From NCBI RefSeq assembly GCF_002709775.1, contig NZ_PAQR01000022.1, positions 1-64,000 of the forward strand: a stretch of 64,000 nt of DNA. Reading direction: 5' to 3'. This stretch comes from Thalassospira sp. (GTDB lineage Bacteria; Pseudomonadota; Alphaproteobacteria; Rhodospirillales; Thalassospiraceae). Both the position numbers and the translations under genes were made by a program. Positions 45,902 through 54,916 of this stretch are shown in pieces. Position 1 is the first letter of the stretch. Every line of letters starts with the position of its first letter. Below the pieces are notes generated by a model that was not told where the DNA came from, ran no database searches, and saw nothing but the letters and a program-made list of their open reading frames with translations.

Positions 45902-48412
45902 ATGAATTCAGTAAATGCGATGACGAAAACGACCGCCGATGCGTCGGTCAATCTTCGTCATGGGGGAACGCGCAGCCTTTGGATGCGCAGGCTTGTTGCA
46001 ACCACACTCATTTCCGGCTCGGCCATCCTGAGCCCGTGGCAGGCAGCAGCCAACAGTATTGCACCGGATGCCAAGGCCGGTGTTGAAGTTGCTCAGTCAA
46101 GCATGGTCACGGTTGATATCCCGGCCCAAAGCCTTGATCGCGCGCTAACCAGCCTCGCAGATCAGGCTAACCTGAAACTGTTCTTCCCGTCCGAGGGGCT
46201 TGGCGGCCTTGAAGCGCCGGCCCTTCAGGGGGAAATGTCCATTGATGCAGCGCTTACCACATTGTTGCGCGGCTCTGGCTACACCTGGCGTTACACCGAT
46301 GGCGGTACCATCACCATTGAACAGCTCAGTTCCGGCAGTGAAGACGTACTCGATACCGTCCGGGTCGAGGCGACTGTCACGGAAGAGGCTGATGGTCCGG
46401 TTGATGGCTATATCGCCACGAAATCACTGGCAGCGACAAAGACCGGAACGCCAATCCTTGAAACTTCCCAGAGCATCACGGTCGTTACCAAGGATCAGAT
46501 GGAAGATCAGGGATCGCAAACCATTATGAAGGCCATGCGCTATACGCCAGGTGCCTTTACCGGCCAGGTGGGTGCATCGAACCGCTATGACTATGTGATC
46601 TTGCGTGGTTTGGTCGACCGGTCGATTGACAACATCTATCTTGATGGTCTCAAGACCATGAATGATGACTCGACCTATAGCTCCATGCAGGTTGATCCGT
46701 ATTTTGTCGAACGTGCTGACGTGGTCAAAGGGCCGGCGTCGGTGTTGTACGGTCGAAGCTCCCCGGGCGGTATTGTCGCGCTTTCAAGCAAGAAGCCACA
46801 GTTTGAACAACAGGGCGAAGTCGAGGTTTCCTACGGCAACCGTAACCAGCGCGGTGTCGGTTTCGATCTGACCGGTCCACTCGACGATGCCGGCAAGCTT
46901 GCATATCGCGTTGTCGGCAAGGCGGATGCGGCCGACACCCAGTTTGAAGGTACGGAAGAAGAGCGCTATGCAATTTCACCTTCGCTAACCGCGAACTTCA
47001 CGGATGATACGCGCGTTACCCTGATGGCGTATCTTCAAAAGGACCCGGAGGGCGGAACCCATAACGGTCTGCCATCAGAGGGCACATTGTTCCCGCGGAA
47101 CGGCAAATACATCTCGACCGGATTTTTTGATGGTGACCCGTCGCTTGAAGCGTTCGAAAGAAATCAGAACATGGTCGGATATCAGTTTGAACATGATTTC
47201 GACGATTCTCTTACCGCCCGACAGAACTTCCGTTTCCTTGATGCTTCGGTTCACATCGACCAGATTTATCAAACGGGTTGGGATGGATCGTCGGATAACC
47301 TGAACCGGCGTTATGGTGGCGGCGATGAGAGCATGCGTGCTTATGCGGTCGACAACCAGCTACAGGCTGAGTTTGCGACAGCAGACGTTGATCATACTTT
47401 GTTGGGTGGGTTTGATTACCAGCATCGGCGTACCGAAAATACCTGGCAGTTTCCGACCGCTTCGGACATCAATGCTTTCAATCCTGTATATGGAAGCCCG
47501 GGCGTAACCCTTGGTGCGCCAACCACCAGCAGTGTGCAAACGCTTGAACAAGCTGGACTGTATCTTGAAGACCAGATCGAATACGACAACTGGCGGTTTT
47601 CGCTGGGCTTGCGTCAGGATTGGGTCGAAACAACAAAGCTTAATCGCCTGACAGAGAAAAAGACTGGCGAAGATCGCCAGAAGCTGACGAAGCGCGCCGG
47701 TGGGCTCTATCTGTTTGATAATGGCATCGCACCCTATGTCAGCTATTCAGAATCCTTCAACCCAAGTCTGTATGCGGACGTTGCGGGCAACCCGATCGAA
47801 CCATCCGAGGGAACGCAGTACGAGGCGGGTGTGAAATACCAGCCGGAGAACGGCAACCTTCTTTTGAGTGCGGCAGCGTTTTACCTCGAACAGGATAATG
47901 TCGCGATTTATGACTCATCGACTTTTGCCTACGATCCCGTTGGCAAGATCGAAAGTCAGGGTCTTGAACTGGAAGCACGCGCGAACCTGAACGAGAACCT
48001 GAGTGTCATTGCATCCTACACATACACTGACGCAGCCTATGATGCGCCGGGCGACACCAAAGACGGCAAGCAACCGATGCAGGTGCCAGAGCATATGGCA
48101 TCGCTTTGGGGGAATTATTCCTTCTATTCAGGTGCGTTAAATGGCCTGTCTGTTGGTGCAGGTGCTCGGTTTGTTGGTGAAATGGCGGCCAATGAAACCA
48201 ACACCATCACGGTGCCCGATTACACCATTTTTGACCTGTCCCTGAATTATGACATGTCCAATGTCGGATTGGAGAACACTGATCTTCGGGTGAATGTGAA
48301 CAACCTGCTGGATGAAGAATATGTCGCATCCTGCTTGATCACATCGTCGTCGGATAACTGTTACTATGGTGAAGAACGCTCAATCCTTGCGACTGTTCGC
48401 TATCGTTTCTGA
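45902..48412 (+). CDS. TonB-dependent ferric-siderophore receptor with STN signalling domain
   Basis: Outer-membrane receptor of 836 residues (start at the second of two adjacent ATGs, 7 bases after AGAAGG). Order: signal peptide to about residue 45; STN domain (VDIPAQSLDRALTSLADQ, about 64-135) that talks to FecR; plug (SQSITVVTKDQMEDQG, YTPGAFTGQVGASNRYDYVILRG, about 190-320); 22-strand barrel ending in VRYRF with terminal Phe. The plug motif PGGIVALSSKKPQFEQQGEVEV matches the siderophore (FhuA/FpvA/IroN-like TIGR01783) group. It is the output of the fecI-fecR pair. The siderophore cannot be named. Confidence 0.92.
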   Translation: MNSVNAMTKTTADASVNLRHGGTRSLWMRRLVATTLISGSAILSPWQAAANSIAPDAKAGVEVAQSSMVTVDIPAQSLDRALTSLADQANLKLFFPSEGLGGLEAPALQGEMSIDAALTTLLRGSGYTWRYTDGGTITIEQLSSGSEDVLDTVRVEATVTEEADGPVDGYIATKSLAATKTGTPILETSQSITVVTKDQMEDQGSQTIMKAMRYTPGAFTGQVGASNRYDYVILRGLVDRSIDNIYLDGLKTMNDDSTYSSMQVDPYFVERADVVKGPASVLYGRSSPGGIVALSSKKPQFEQQGEVEVSYGNRNQRGVGFDLTGPLDDAGKLAYRVVGKADAADTQFEGTEEERYAISPSLTANFTDDTRVTLMAYLQKDPEGGTHNGLPSEGTLFPRNGKYISTGFFDGDPSLEAFERNQNMVGYQFEHDFDDSLTARQNFRFLDASVHIDQIYQTGWDGSSDNLNRRYGGGDESMRAYAVDNQLQAEFATADVDHTLLGGFDYQHRRTENTWQFPTASDINAFNPVYGSPGVTLGAPTTSSVQTLEQAGLYLEDQIEYDNWRFSLGLRQDWVETTKLNRLTEKKTGEDRQKLTKRAGGLYLFDNGIAPYVSYSESFNPSLYADVAGNPIEPSEGTQYEAGVKYQPENGNLLLSAAAFYLEQDNVAIYDSSTFAYDPVGKIESQGLELEARANLNENLSVIASYTYTDAAYDAPGDTKDGKQPMQVPEHMASLWGNYSFYSGALNGLSVGAGARFVGEMAANETNTITVPDYTIFDLSLNYDMSNVGLENTDLRVNVNNLLDEEYVASCLITSSSDNCYYGEERSILATVRYRF

Positions 48413-48433
48413 TCAGACCCGATTTCAGATCAC

Positions 48434-48465
48434 AGGCCGCAGCTTCATGCTGCGGCCTTTTGCGT
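48434..48465 (+). terminator. Terminator after the receptor gene
   Basis: AGGCCGCAGC / GCTGCGGCCT with a 5-nt loop and TTTGCGTTTT. Confidence 0.9.
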
Positions 48466-48531
48466 TTTGGGCGGATGATTATATAAGGCAGCAGACAGAG
48501 GCCGTGAAACAAGACAAGCCCGCACCACGCC

Positions 48532-49686
48532 ATGACGAAGAAAACGCGCCAAAACATCACGTTTGAGATGCTTCAGGCCAAAGCCCGTGAAATCGGCTTT
48601 GATGTCTGTGGTGTGGCGCGGCCAAAGATTGATGCGCGTAATCAGCAACGTCTTGATGAATTTGTCGCCGGTGGTGAATACGGCTCCATGGGCTGGATGA
48701 ATGATCCGGAACGGTTGCCGCGTCGGCGCGATCCGGAAATGCTTTGGCCCGATGTCAAATCGGTCATTGTTCTGGGCAGCAATTATGGACCGGCAGAAAA
48801 TCCGATGGCGTTACTCGACCATCCCGACCGGGCGATGATTTCGGTCTATGCCAAGAACAAGGACTATCACGACCTGATCAAAAAACGCCTGAAGCAGCTG
48901 GCGCGCTGGGTCGTTGAGCAGTCCGGCGGGACGGAACAGGTCAAGGTGTTTGTCGATACCGCCCCGGTTCTGGAAAAGCCGCTTGGGCAGGCATCTGGGA
49001 TTGGCTGGCAAGGAAAGCACACCAATCTTGTGTCGCGCGAATTTGGCAGTTGGTTGTTCCTTGGTGAGATTTTCACGACCCTTGAACTGCCGGAAGTCGA
49101 ACCGGAAATCGATCATTGCGGTTCCTGCTCAAAATGCCTGTCAGCCTGTCCGACGGATGCCTTTCCTGCCCCCTACAAGCTTGATGCGCGCAAGTGCATC
49201 AGTTACCTCACAATCGAACATGAAGGGCCGATCCCGGTCGAGTTCCGCAAACCCATGGGCAATCGTATCTATGGCTGTGATGATTGTCTGGCGGCCTGCC
49301 CGTGGAACAAGTTTGCCATCCGAACGGAAGAGTTGGCCTTTATCCCGCGTGTCGAATTGACCGCGCCGCGACTGGCGGATTTCCTTGATCTTGATGATGC
49401 AGGTTTTCGCGCGTTCTTCACCGGATCGCCAATCAAACGGATCGGTCGGGCAAAGTTCCTGCGCAATGTTTTGATCGCTGCGGGCAATAGCGAGGCACCG
49501 CATCTGATTCCGCGTATTGAAAACCTGCTGACGGATGAAAGTGCCTTGATCCGGGCCAGCGCAGTTTGGGCTTTGTCACAATTGATCGAGCCTGCGGCGT
49601 TTGCCCAAGCCCGGAAAGCACATTTTGCAAACGAAGCGGACGCCACCGTTCGCGATGAATGGGATCGGGCCACACAAGCCGCCTGA
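48532..49686 (+). CDS. queG: Epoxyqueuosine reductase QueG
   Basis: Cobalamin- and iron-sulfur-dependent enzyme that reduces epoxyqueuosine to queuosine in tRNA. The 384 residues show a nitroreductase-like N-terminus (GFDVCGVARP, YGSMGWMNDPERLPRRRDP), the cobalamin part (APVLEKPLGQASGIGWQGKHTNL), two 4Fe-4S motifs (CGSCSKCLSACPTDAF, GCDDCLAACPWNKFA) and a C-terminal HEAT-like repeat segment (about 330-384). It completes the pathway begun by yhhQ-queA-tgt-queF, although the fec cassette lies between. No obvious ribosome site before the ATG. Confidence 0.95.
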   Translation: MTKKTRQNITFEMLQAKAREIGFDVCGVARPKIDARNQQRLDEFVAGGEYGSMGWMNDPERLPRRRDPEMLWPDVKSVIVLGSNYGPAENPMALLDHPDRAMISVYAKNKDYHDLIKKRLKQLARWVVEQSGGTEQVKVFVDTAPVLEKPLGQASGIGWQGKHTNLVSREFGSWLFLGEIFTTLELPEVEPEIDHCGSCSKCLSACPTDAFPAPYKLDARKCISYLTIEHEGPIPVEFRKPMGNRIYGCDDCLAACPWNKFAIRTEELAFIPRVELTAPRLADFLDLDDAGFRAFFTGSPIKRIGRAKFLRNVLIAAGNSEAPHLIPRIENLLTDESALIRASAVWALSQLIEPAAFAQARKAHFANEADATVRDEWDRATQAA

Positions 49687-50472
49687 TCAAGCTTCCATAT
49701 CAAACTTCACGAAATTGAAGTGATAGCGAAGCCCGCCCGCGCTATCGGCAAAGGCAATGCCATAGCCCGGTCCAAGCGGGTTGGGGTCCTGAAGCTCTTC
49801 TTCCTTCTCATGGCGGAAATCAAGCGGTTCACCCGACTGGGTGCTGACGCCGAGAACAAACGGAACGCCAAGCCAGGTGCCAGTTGCCGGACGATGCAGA
49901 TGACCAAAGAAAAGGTGTTTGATCTGCGGGTTGGCGGTGACGATTTCACCAAGTTCTGCTTCGGCATCGAGACGGATCGAATCAATAAAGGGCAGGCCCA
50001 TTTCCATCGGTGGGTGATGCATGAACAGGAAGGTCGTCGTGTCACGATGTGCCGTCAGTTCATCGCGCAACCAGTCCAAACGTTGTGCACACAGCGTGCC
50101 GTGATGGTGGCCGGGAACGATGCTGTCCATCAGGACAAAGCGTACGCCATTGAAGGTCTGGCCGAAGTTGACAAAGCCATGGGTGTCGGTTTCGGTTGTC
50201 GGAAAGGCATCGCGAAACGCTTCACGGATGTCATGATTACCCGGAATAATCAGATATGGGATGGCAAGGTCCGAGAGGATCTCGACCGCATTTTCATACT
50301 GTTCCGGTGTGCCGCGATGGGTGATGTCACCGGTGATGATGCAGATTTCCGCATCCGCGTGATAGGTGTTGACCTCTGCTATGACCTTGCGGAGGGTCGC
50401 TGCCGCATCGGGCAGGCGCGATACGTCATTTCGGGCCAGAATGTGAAGGTCGGAAAGATGTATGAATTTCAT
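49687..50472 (-). CDS. Metallophosphodiesterase, CpdA/class III cyclic nucleotide type
   Basis: Calcineurin-like phosphoesterase of 261 residues, most similar in layout to CpdA (3',5'-cAMP phosphodiesterase). Metal-binding motifs in order: FIHLSDLHI (residues 3-11), GDITHRG, IIPGNHD, MHHPPMEM and FFGHLHRP. Natural substrates in the family range from cAMP to other phosphodiesters, so cAMP is inferred. Convergent with queG, with the two stops abutting at 49686/49687. Confidence 0.87.
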   Translation of the reverse strand: MKFIHLSDLHILARNDVSRLPDAAATLRKVIAEVNTYHADAEICIITGDITHRGTPEQYENAVEILSDLAIPYLIIPGNHDIREAFRDAFPTTETDTHGFVNFGQTFNGVRFVLMDSIVPGHHHGTLCAQRLDWLRDELTAHRDTTTFLFMHHPPMEMGLPFIDSIRLDAEAELGEIVTANPQIKHLFFGHLHRPATGTWLGVPFVLGVSTQSGEPLDFRHEKEEELQDPNPLGPGYGIAFADSAGGLRYHFNFVKFDMEA

Positions 50473-50546
50473 GTCGATGCCCTATCATGGCGGAAAGCTT
50501 TTGAAATCATGGTCGTTTTTGTGCCGGAGTTAAAGACTAAACACCG

Positions 50547-50819
50547 ATGGATGATGCCGTTCGTAAAAGATCAGTGACAATTGCCGGCCACCGGACGAGC
50601 TTTTCGCTCGAAGATGCGTTCTGGGAAGAACTGGTTGGCATTGCAGAGCGTCGCGACCTGACGCTGGCCGAACTGGTTGTCGAAATCGATACCGACCGTG
50701 AAGGCAATCTTTCGAGTGCCCTGCGCCTGTATGTTCTGCGCGATCTGCAAGGCCGGTTGGCCGGTGACGATGATGATGCCGAGCTGGCCGGTCCTGAAAG
50801 CGGCAGCGACCGGATTTAG
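50547..50819 (+). CDS. Ribbon-helix-helix domain protein
   Basis: A 90-residue protein with a ribbon-helix-helix fold of the type (RHH_4) often annotated in alphaproteobacteria. The beta strand is RKRSVTIAGHRTSFSLE (residues 6-22), helix one WEELVGIAERRDLTLAELV (25-43) and helix two IDTDREGNLSSALRLYVLRDL (47-67). The tail is acidic. It is probably a DNA-binding dimer, target unknown. It starts divergently 74 bases from the phosphodiesterase gene, and asnB follows after 11 bases on the same strand. Confidence 0.8.
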   Translation: MDDAVRKRSVTIAGHRTSFSLEDAFWEELVGIAERRDLTLAELVVEIDTDREGNLSSALRLYVLRDLQGRLAGDDDDAELAGPESGSDRI

Positions 50820-50830
50820 GCAGGGCATCC

Positions 50831-52693
50831 ATGTGTGGCGTCGCAGGCTTAACCCAAACGGACGATCCGAATGCCATCAATGCCATGCTCCAGCGGCTTG
50901 CCCATCGGGGGCCGGATGGTTCTGGCGTCTGGGCAGATCCAGGCAGCAAGATCGTGCTTGGATGTGCGCGCCTTGCCACTACTGATTTGAGCGATCAGGC
51001 CAACCAGCCATTCGTTACGTCAGATGGGCGGTTTGTTCTGGTCTTTAATGGCTATATCGTCGGTCATCGGCGCCTGATGCAGGCGGCGAAAGCCGACAAC
51101 GGGCTAGTTTTCGAAACGGGAAGTGATGCGGAACTTGTCCTGCAATTACTGGCCCGGGCGGTCCGGCGCGGAGATGATCCTGCCAGCGTGCTTGAAACCT
51201 TGTCCGGGCAGTATGCGCTTGCCTTGTGGGATAGGACGCAATGCTGTCTGTGGCTGGCGCGCGATCCGCTGGGGATCAAGCCGCTTTATGTTTTGAAGCG
51301 CCCGAACGGGCAGATTGCCTTTGCCTCAGAGATATCGGCGTTTTCGGCAATCGCTCCGCTTAAGCGTGATGAGACGATCAAGCGGCAATATCTCGCCCAT
51401 CTGTTTGTGCCCGCACCGGAAACGGGGGTAGCGGGCGTAACCCTTCTTCTGCCCGGGACTGTTTTGCGGTGGCAGGCGGGCGAGGTGGATGAGCGGCGTA
51501 TTGCGCACCCGGCTCAGAAGGCTGGCGGAGCAGGGAATGTCGCGACACCTGAGACATTGCTTTCTGCTGTTCGACAATCGGTTGCTGGTGCAATGGATGC
51601 CGATTGCCCGGTCGGGTGTCTGGTTTCGGGCGGGCTGGATAGCGCCGGGGTTGCGGCATTGGCGTGTGATATTGCCCGCGAAACTGGAGAACCATTGCCG
51701 CCAGCGTTTGTCATGGGGTTCGATGATCCGGCTATCGATGAAACGGCTGCGGCGCAAAACCTGTGTCGTCATCTGGGACAGGACCTGCATGTCGTTGCTG
51801 CTCCAAACACGCCAGAGGAAATCCATCAGGAGCTTATTGCAGGATTGCAGAGCGTCGGCGGACCTTTCGCCAATCCGTCCATTGTTCTGATGCGCTGCCT
51901 TGCAAAGGCTGTCAGCGCGGATGTCAAAGTGTGCCTGTCTGGTGATGGCGGTGATGAGTTGTTTGGCGGCTATCCGCGATATCGGGCGGCACAGCTTTAC
52001 GACGACTATTGGCGGTATGTGCCCAAACCCGCGCGACGCTTGATGGCTAGCCTGTCCGGGTTTGGCAATCACAGGGAAATGCAGCGCTTTCTGTCGGGCA
52101 CATCGGGTGGGCCCGATCATGCTTTTGACGTCTGGAACAACCGTTGTGCCATTCCCGAATGTGATGCCCGGATTGCTTGGCGACCGGATCTGGACTGTGG
52201 CTTGGTGGGCGCGATGATGAATTTTGATCGTGATGTCACACTGCCGGGTAATCAGTTGCTGATGTCAGATCGGTGCGGGATGGCGCATGGGTTGGAATAT
52301 CGCCTGCCGCTTTTGGGGAATGACGTTGTGCGTATTGCCGCCTCAGTCCCGGCGAAGCAACATCTTAAAACCGGTCCAAAGACCCTCTGGCGTCAGGCCA
52401 TCTCGCCTTGTCTGCCAGCCGGGCATGTCCGGAACCGTAAGATCGGGTTTAATCCGCCGGTGGCAAAATGGCTTGGCGATGTTGCCCGATATCTGTGGGG
52501 AGATGAGAACCGTATTCTTGAGACGGTGTTTGCGGATGTCGCGATTTCACGTGATGTCAAAGCCGCCTACTGGAAGCGCGCGGTGTCCGGCCATGATCTT
52601 GATATGGCGCTTAGCATCTGGGCGCTGATGGTCTGGCAAATATGGTGTGGGCTGGATGGATCAAACGTGCGGAGCACTGCTGATATTGCGTGA
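50831..52693 (+). CDS. asnB: Asparagine synthase (glutamine-hydrolysing)
   Basis: A 620-residue two-domain enzyme. The N-terminal class II glutaminase begins with Met-Cys, so Cys2 becomes the nucleophile after Met removal (MCGVAGL, LAHRGPDGSG). The synthetase domain has the pyrophosphate loop CLVSGGLDSAGVA (about residue 258-270) and DGGDELFGGYPRY. Chemistry is the ATP-dependent amidation of Asp, or of a similar carboxylate in polysaccharide or peptide paralogues. No such cluster surrounds it here. It is downstream of the small RHH gene; its last 33 bases overlap the convergent PAS-REC-Hpt gene. Confidence 0.9.
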   Translation: MCGVAGLTQTDDPNAINAMLQRLAHRGPDGSGVWADPGSKIVLGCARLATTDLSDQANQPFVTSDGRFVLVFNGYIVGHRRLMQAAKADNGLVFETGSDAELVLQLLARAVRRGDDPASVLETLSGQYALALWDRTQCCLWLARDPLGIKPLYVLKRPNGQIAFASEISAFSAIAPLKRDETIKRQYLAHLFVPAPETGVAGVTLLLPGTVLRWQAGEVDERRIAHPAQKAGGAGNVATPETLLSAVRQSVAGAMDADCPVGCLVSGGLDSAGVAALACDIARETGEPLPPAFVMGFDDPAIDETAAAQNLCRHLGQDLHVVAAPNTPEEIHQELIAGLQSVGGPFANPSIVLMRCLAKAVSADVKVCLSGDGGDELFGGYPRYRAAQLYDDYWRYVPKPARRLMASLSGFGNHREMQRFLSGTSGGPDHAFDVWNNRCAIPECDARIAWRPDLDCGLVGAMMNFDRDVTLPGNQLLMSDRCGMAHGLEYRLPLLGNDVVRIAASVPAKQHLKTGPKTLWRQAISPCLPAGHVRNRKIGFNPPVAKWLGDVARYLWGDENRILETVFADVAISRDVKAAYWKRAVSGHDLDMALSIWALMVWQIWCGLDGSNVRSTADIA

Positions 52694-53740
52694 TCGACGA
52701 TAAAGATTGAGTGCGGTCAGGGCCGTGGGGGCGAGCTGCACAACCTGGCGCGAAAGCGACAGCAGTCGGTTTTCATCGGGATCGTTATCTTCGAATTCGG
52801 ACTGGGTTGTCTCGCACAGCTCAGACAGCTGGCGAAGGCCAAAGGTGCCTGACGTGCTTTTAAGGGCATGGACCTCGTTGCGCACGGTGGTCATGTCGTC
52901 CTCAGAAAGCGCCTTGTCGATTTTGACCAGACGGGATTCCGTTTCGTTGATGAAGATCTCGATCCCGCATCCGGCCCCTTCATCGCCAGCATCGGTATAA
53001 AGCTGCTCAAGAATGCGGACATCAAGAACCGGGCTGGTCAGGGATTCCGGGCGCGGCGGGCGTCCGATCCGTGCACCCTTGCTGCGTTTCTGGGCGGCAT
53101 TCGGATCAACGGTGGTGCCACTGCGCCGGGTGATCAATTCCTGCATGGTGTCGATCAGTTTTTGCCGCTGGATGGGTTTGTTGATGAAATCATCAACGCC
53201 AGACTGCCGGGCAATGACGTTCCAGTCACGCGACTGATGGGCGGAAAGCGCAATGATCGGGGTACGCGCCACCGGGCCGCTCATATGGCGGATGCGTCGC
53301 GTCGTATGCAGGCCATCCATGTCGGGCATTTCGACATCCATCAGGATCAGGTCGGCATTCACCCCGCGTTTGAGCATGTTCAGAACAGTCTGACCATTGC
53401 TGGCCTCAACAATGCCATATCCCTCGGCCTGAAGAATGCGCCGTGCGACCATGCGGTTGCTTTCACTGTCATCGGCGATAATGATGGTGCCGATCTTGGC
53501 GTCATTGGCAGAACTCGCCAGATCAAGCCGCTCGGACTGCGGAACCTGTGGTTTGACAAAGCAGACCGAGATCATGCCGCCATCGGCAAGTTCGGTTTCA
53601 TTGAAGATCAGGTCTTCCTCGGCAACGCCCGAAATCAATTGTTCCCACGCCGGATTGGCAAAGACAATCCGTTCTTCTGCATCAAACAGGGCAATGCCTG
53701 CTTGTGCCTGATTAAGGGACTCAATGATCTTTGTTTCCAT
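52661..53740 (-). CDS. PAS-receiver-Hpt phosphorelay protein
   Basis: A 359-residue signalling protein with no kinase domain. Residues 1-70 look like a small PAS sensor (ESLNQAQAGIALFDAEERIVFANPAWEQLI). The receiver domain (about 82-205) has all key residues: Asp pair in IIADDSESNR, phospho-Asp in LILMDVEMPDMDG, Ser in IIALSAHQS, Lys in DFINKPI. The Hpt domain (about 245-345) has the phosphoryl His in EVHALKSTSGTFG. It should exchange phosphate with an unlinked histidine kinase and response regulator. It is divergent from rpiR; the TGAAAC repeats between them may control both. Confidence 0.88.
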   Translation of the reverse strand: METKIIESLNQAQAGIALFDAEERIVFANPAWEQLISGVAEEDLIFNETELADGGMISVCFVKPQVPQSERLDLASSANDAKIGTIIIADDSESNRMVARRILQAEGYGIVEASNGQTVLNMLKRGVNADLILMDVEMPDMDGLHTTRRIRHMSGPVARTPIIALSAHQSRDWNVIARQSGVDDFINKPIQRQKLIDTMQELITRRSGTTVDPNAAQKRSKGARIGRPPRPESLTSPVLDVRILEQLYTDAGDEGAGCGIEIFINETESRLVKIDKALSEDDMTTVRNEVHALKSTSGTFGLRQLSELCETTQSEFEDNDPDENRLLSLSRQVVQLAPTALTALNLYRRSRNISSAPHV

Positions 53741-53800
53741 TGGTCATCCACCGATTCGGTGTTGCGACTTCCACCATTGGGCGCTTTTGCGTTTGCGATA

Positions 53801-53818
53801 TGAAACGCAAGAGTTTCA
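53801..53818. promoter_or_regulatory. TGAAAC inverted repeat, possible RpiR operator
   Basis: TGAAAC-N6-GTTTCA lies 61 bases before the PAS-REC-Hpt gene and 200 bases before rpiR. The half-site matches those of the cluster at 53902-53950. Confidence 0.5.
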
Positions 53819-53901
53819 CCTTTGAACCCCGGTATTTTTACAGTTTTTTCTAATAAGTCCATGTTTTTTAGACTTCACGCAAATTCCAACTGCCCTTGCG
53901 A

Positions 53902-53950
53902 TGAAACATAAAGCTGAAACAAGTGTTTCAAAATTTGAGCTTGTGAAACA
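53902..53950. promoter_or_regulatory. Cluster of TGAAACA sites upstream of rpiR
   Basis: TGAAACA occurs at 53902, 53915 and 53944, and TGTTTCA at 53924. The pair 53915-53930 forms the near-perfect palindrome TGAAACA-AG-TGTTTCA. RpiR-family repressors often use such TGAAA...TTTCA sites, so autoregulation is likely. Confidence 0.6.
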
Positions 53951-54018
53951 TGTGTTGTGTCGATGCGTCACCTGTGGCGTAATCATGGTTTCCTTGGTTC
54001 GGCGCGGGTATCTTGGTG

Positions 54019-54894
54019 ATGGGTGTGCAGACTGATTTGCGTGAAAAACTGATATCGGACTACGCCAAACTTAGTCCGCAAATGCAAAAGGCTGCGCGCT
54101 ATATCCTTGATCATCCAAGTGATGTCGCCCTGCGCTCGATGCGGGCACTGGCCCGTGCCGCAGACGTCCCGCCCAGCACGATCACCCGGTTGATGAGCGC
54201 GATTGGCGTCGAAACCTGGCAAGAATTTCGCGATCATTATCAGAATCGGTTGCTTGATCAGCCGGCGAGCTATGCCCAGCGCGCCCGCGAAACCCAGCGG
54301 ACCGAGAATGATGCCAACCGCGATGAGCATCTTCTTGAAAGCATCTGCCGCACAGAGATTGATAATATCAGTGCTGCCTTTTCGCCCGAACTTGTGTCGC
54401 GCATGATCGAAGCCTGTGAGGCGATCGAAGATGCCCGGCAGGTGTTCATCGTCGGGCGTGGTGCGGCCTATCCGGCGGCATGTCAGTTTGCCTATGCCTA
54501 TCGGCTGTTTTGCGACAATGGCGTTCTGGTCGACGGCCATTCGGGCACGTTTGGTGATGAGCTGCGCGGCATCGGGCGACGGGACCTTTTGATTGCGGTC
54601 GGTGCCAAACCCTATATTCGCGATACGGTGCGCGCGGTCGAGTTTGCCCGCTCCCAGCATTGCCCGGTGATTGCACTTACAGATTCCGACGTGTCGCCAA
54701 TTGCCATGGATGCGCTGTGCAAGCTTGTCGTGCGCGATACGTCACAATCCTTTTTCCAAAGTTTTACCGCCGCCCTTTCGGTCATGCAGGCGCTTGTTGC
54801 CCTGCTGGTCGCACGCGGTGGCCCGAAGGCCCTGCAACGGATTGCCGCTGCAGAAGAACAACTCGCTGTCTTTGATACATATCTCGAAGACTAG
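54019..54894 (+). CDS. RpiR-family transcriptional regulator
   Basis: A 291-residue regulator. The N-terminal helix-turn-helix (about 1-80) contains LREKLISDYAKLSPQMQKAARY, LARAADVPPSTITRLMSAIG and WQEFRDH. The C-terminal SIS domain (about 120-270) contains VFIVGRGAAYPAACQFAY and DLLIAVGAKPYIRDT, normally a pocket for phosphosugars, but several RpiR proteins sense other metabolites. It is the first gene of the set with aminotransferase, BKACE and TRAP genes, and the aminotransferase starts 22 bases past its stop. ATG at 54019 preferred over TTG 54013. Confidence 0.9.
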   Translation: MGVQTDLREKLISDYAKLSPQMQKAARYILDHPSDVALRSMRALARAADVPPSTITRLMSAIGVETWQEFRDHYQNRLLDQPASYAQRARETQRTENDANRDEHLLESICRTEIDNISAAFSPELVSRMIEACEAIEDARQVFIVGRGAAYPAACQFAYAYRLFCDNGVLVDGHSGTFGDELRGIGRRDLLIAVGAKPYIRDTVRAVEFARSQHCPVIALTDSDVSPIAMDALCKLVVRDTSQSFFQSFTAALSVMQALVALLVARGGPKALQRIAAAEEQLAVFDTYLED

Positions 54895-54916
54895 GCACTT
54901 TACGGAACGTCCGATC

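Noticed and set aside
52661-52693. 33-bp overlap of convergent asnB and PAS-REC-Hpt genes as a sign of a misplaced stop
   Set aside because: Both frames keep normal family endings and short convergent overlaps are common.
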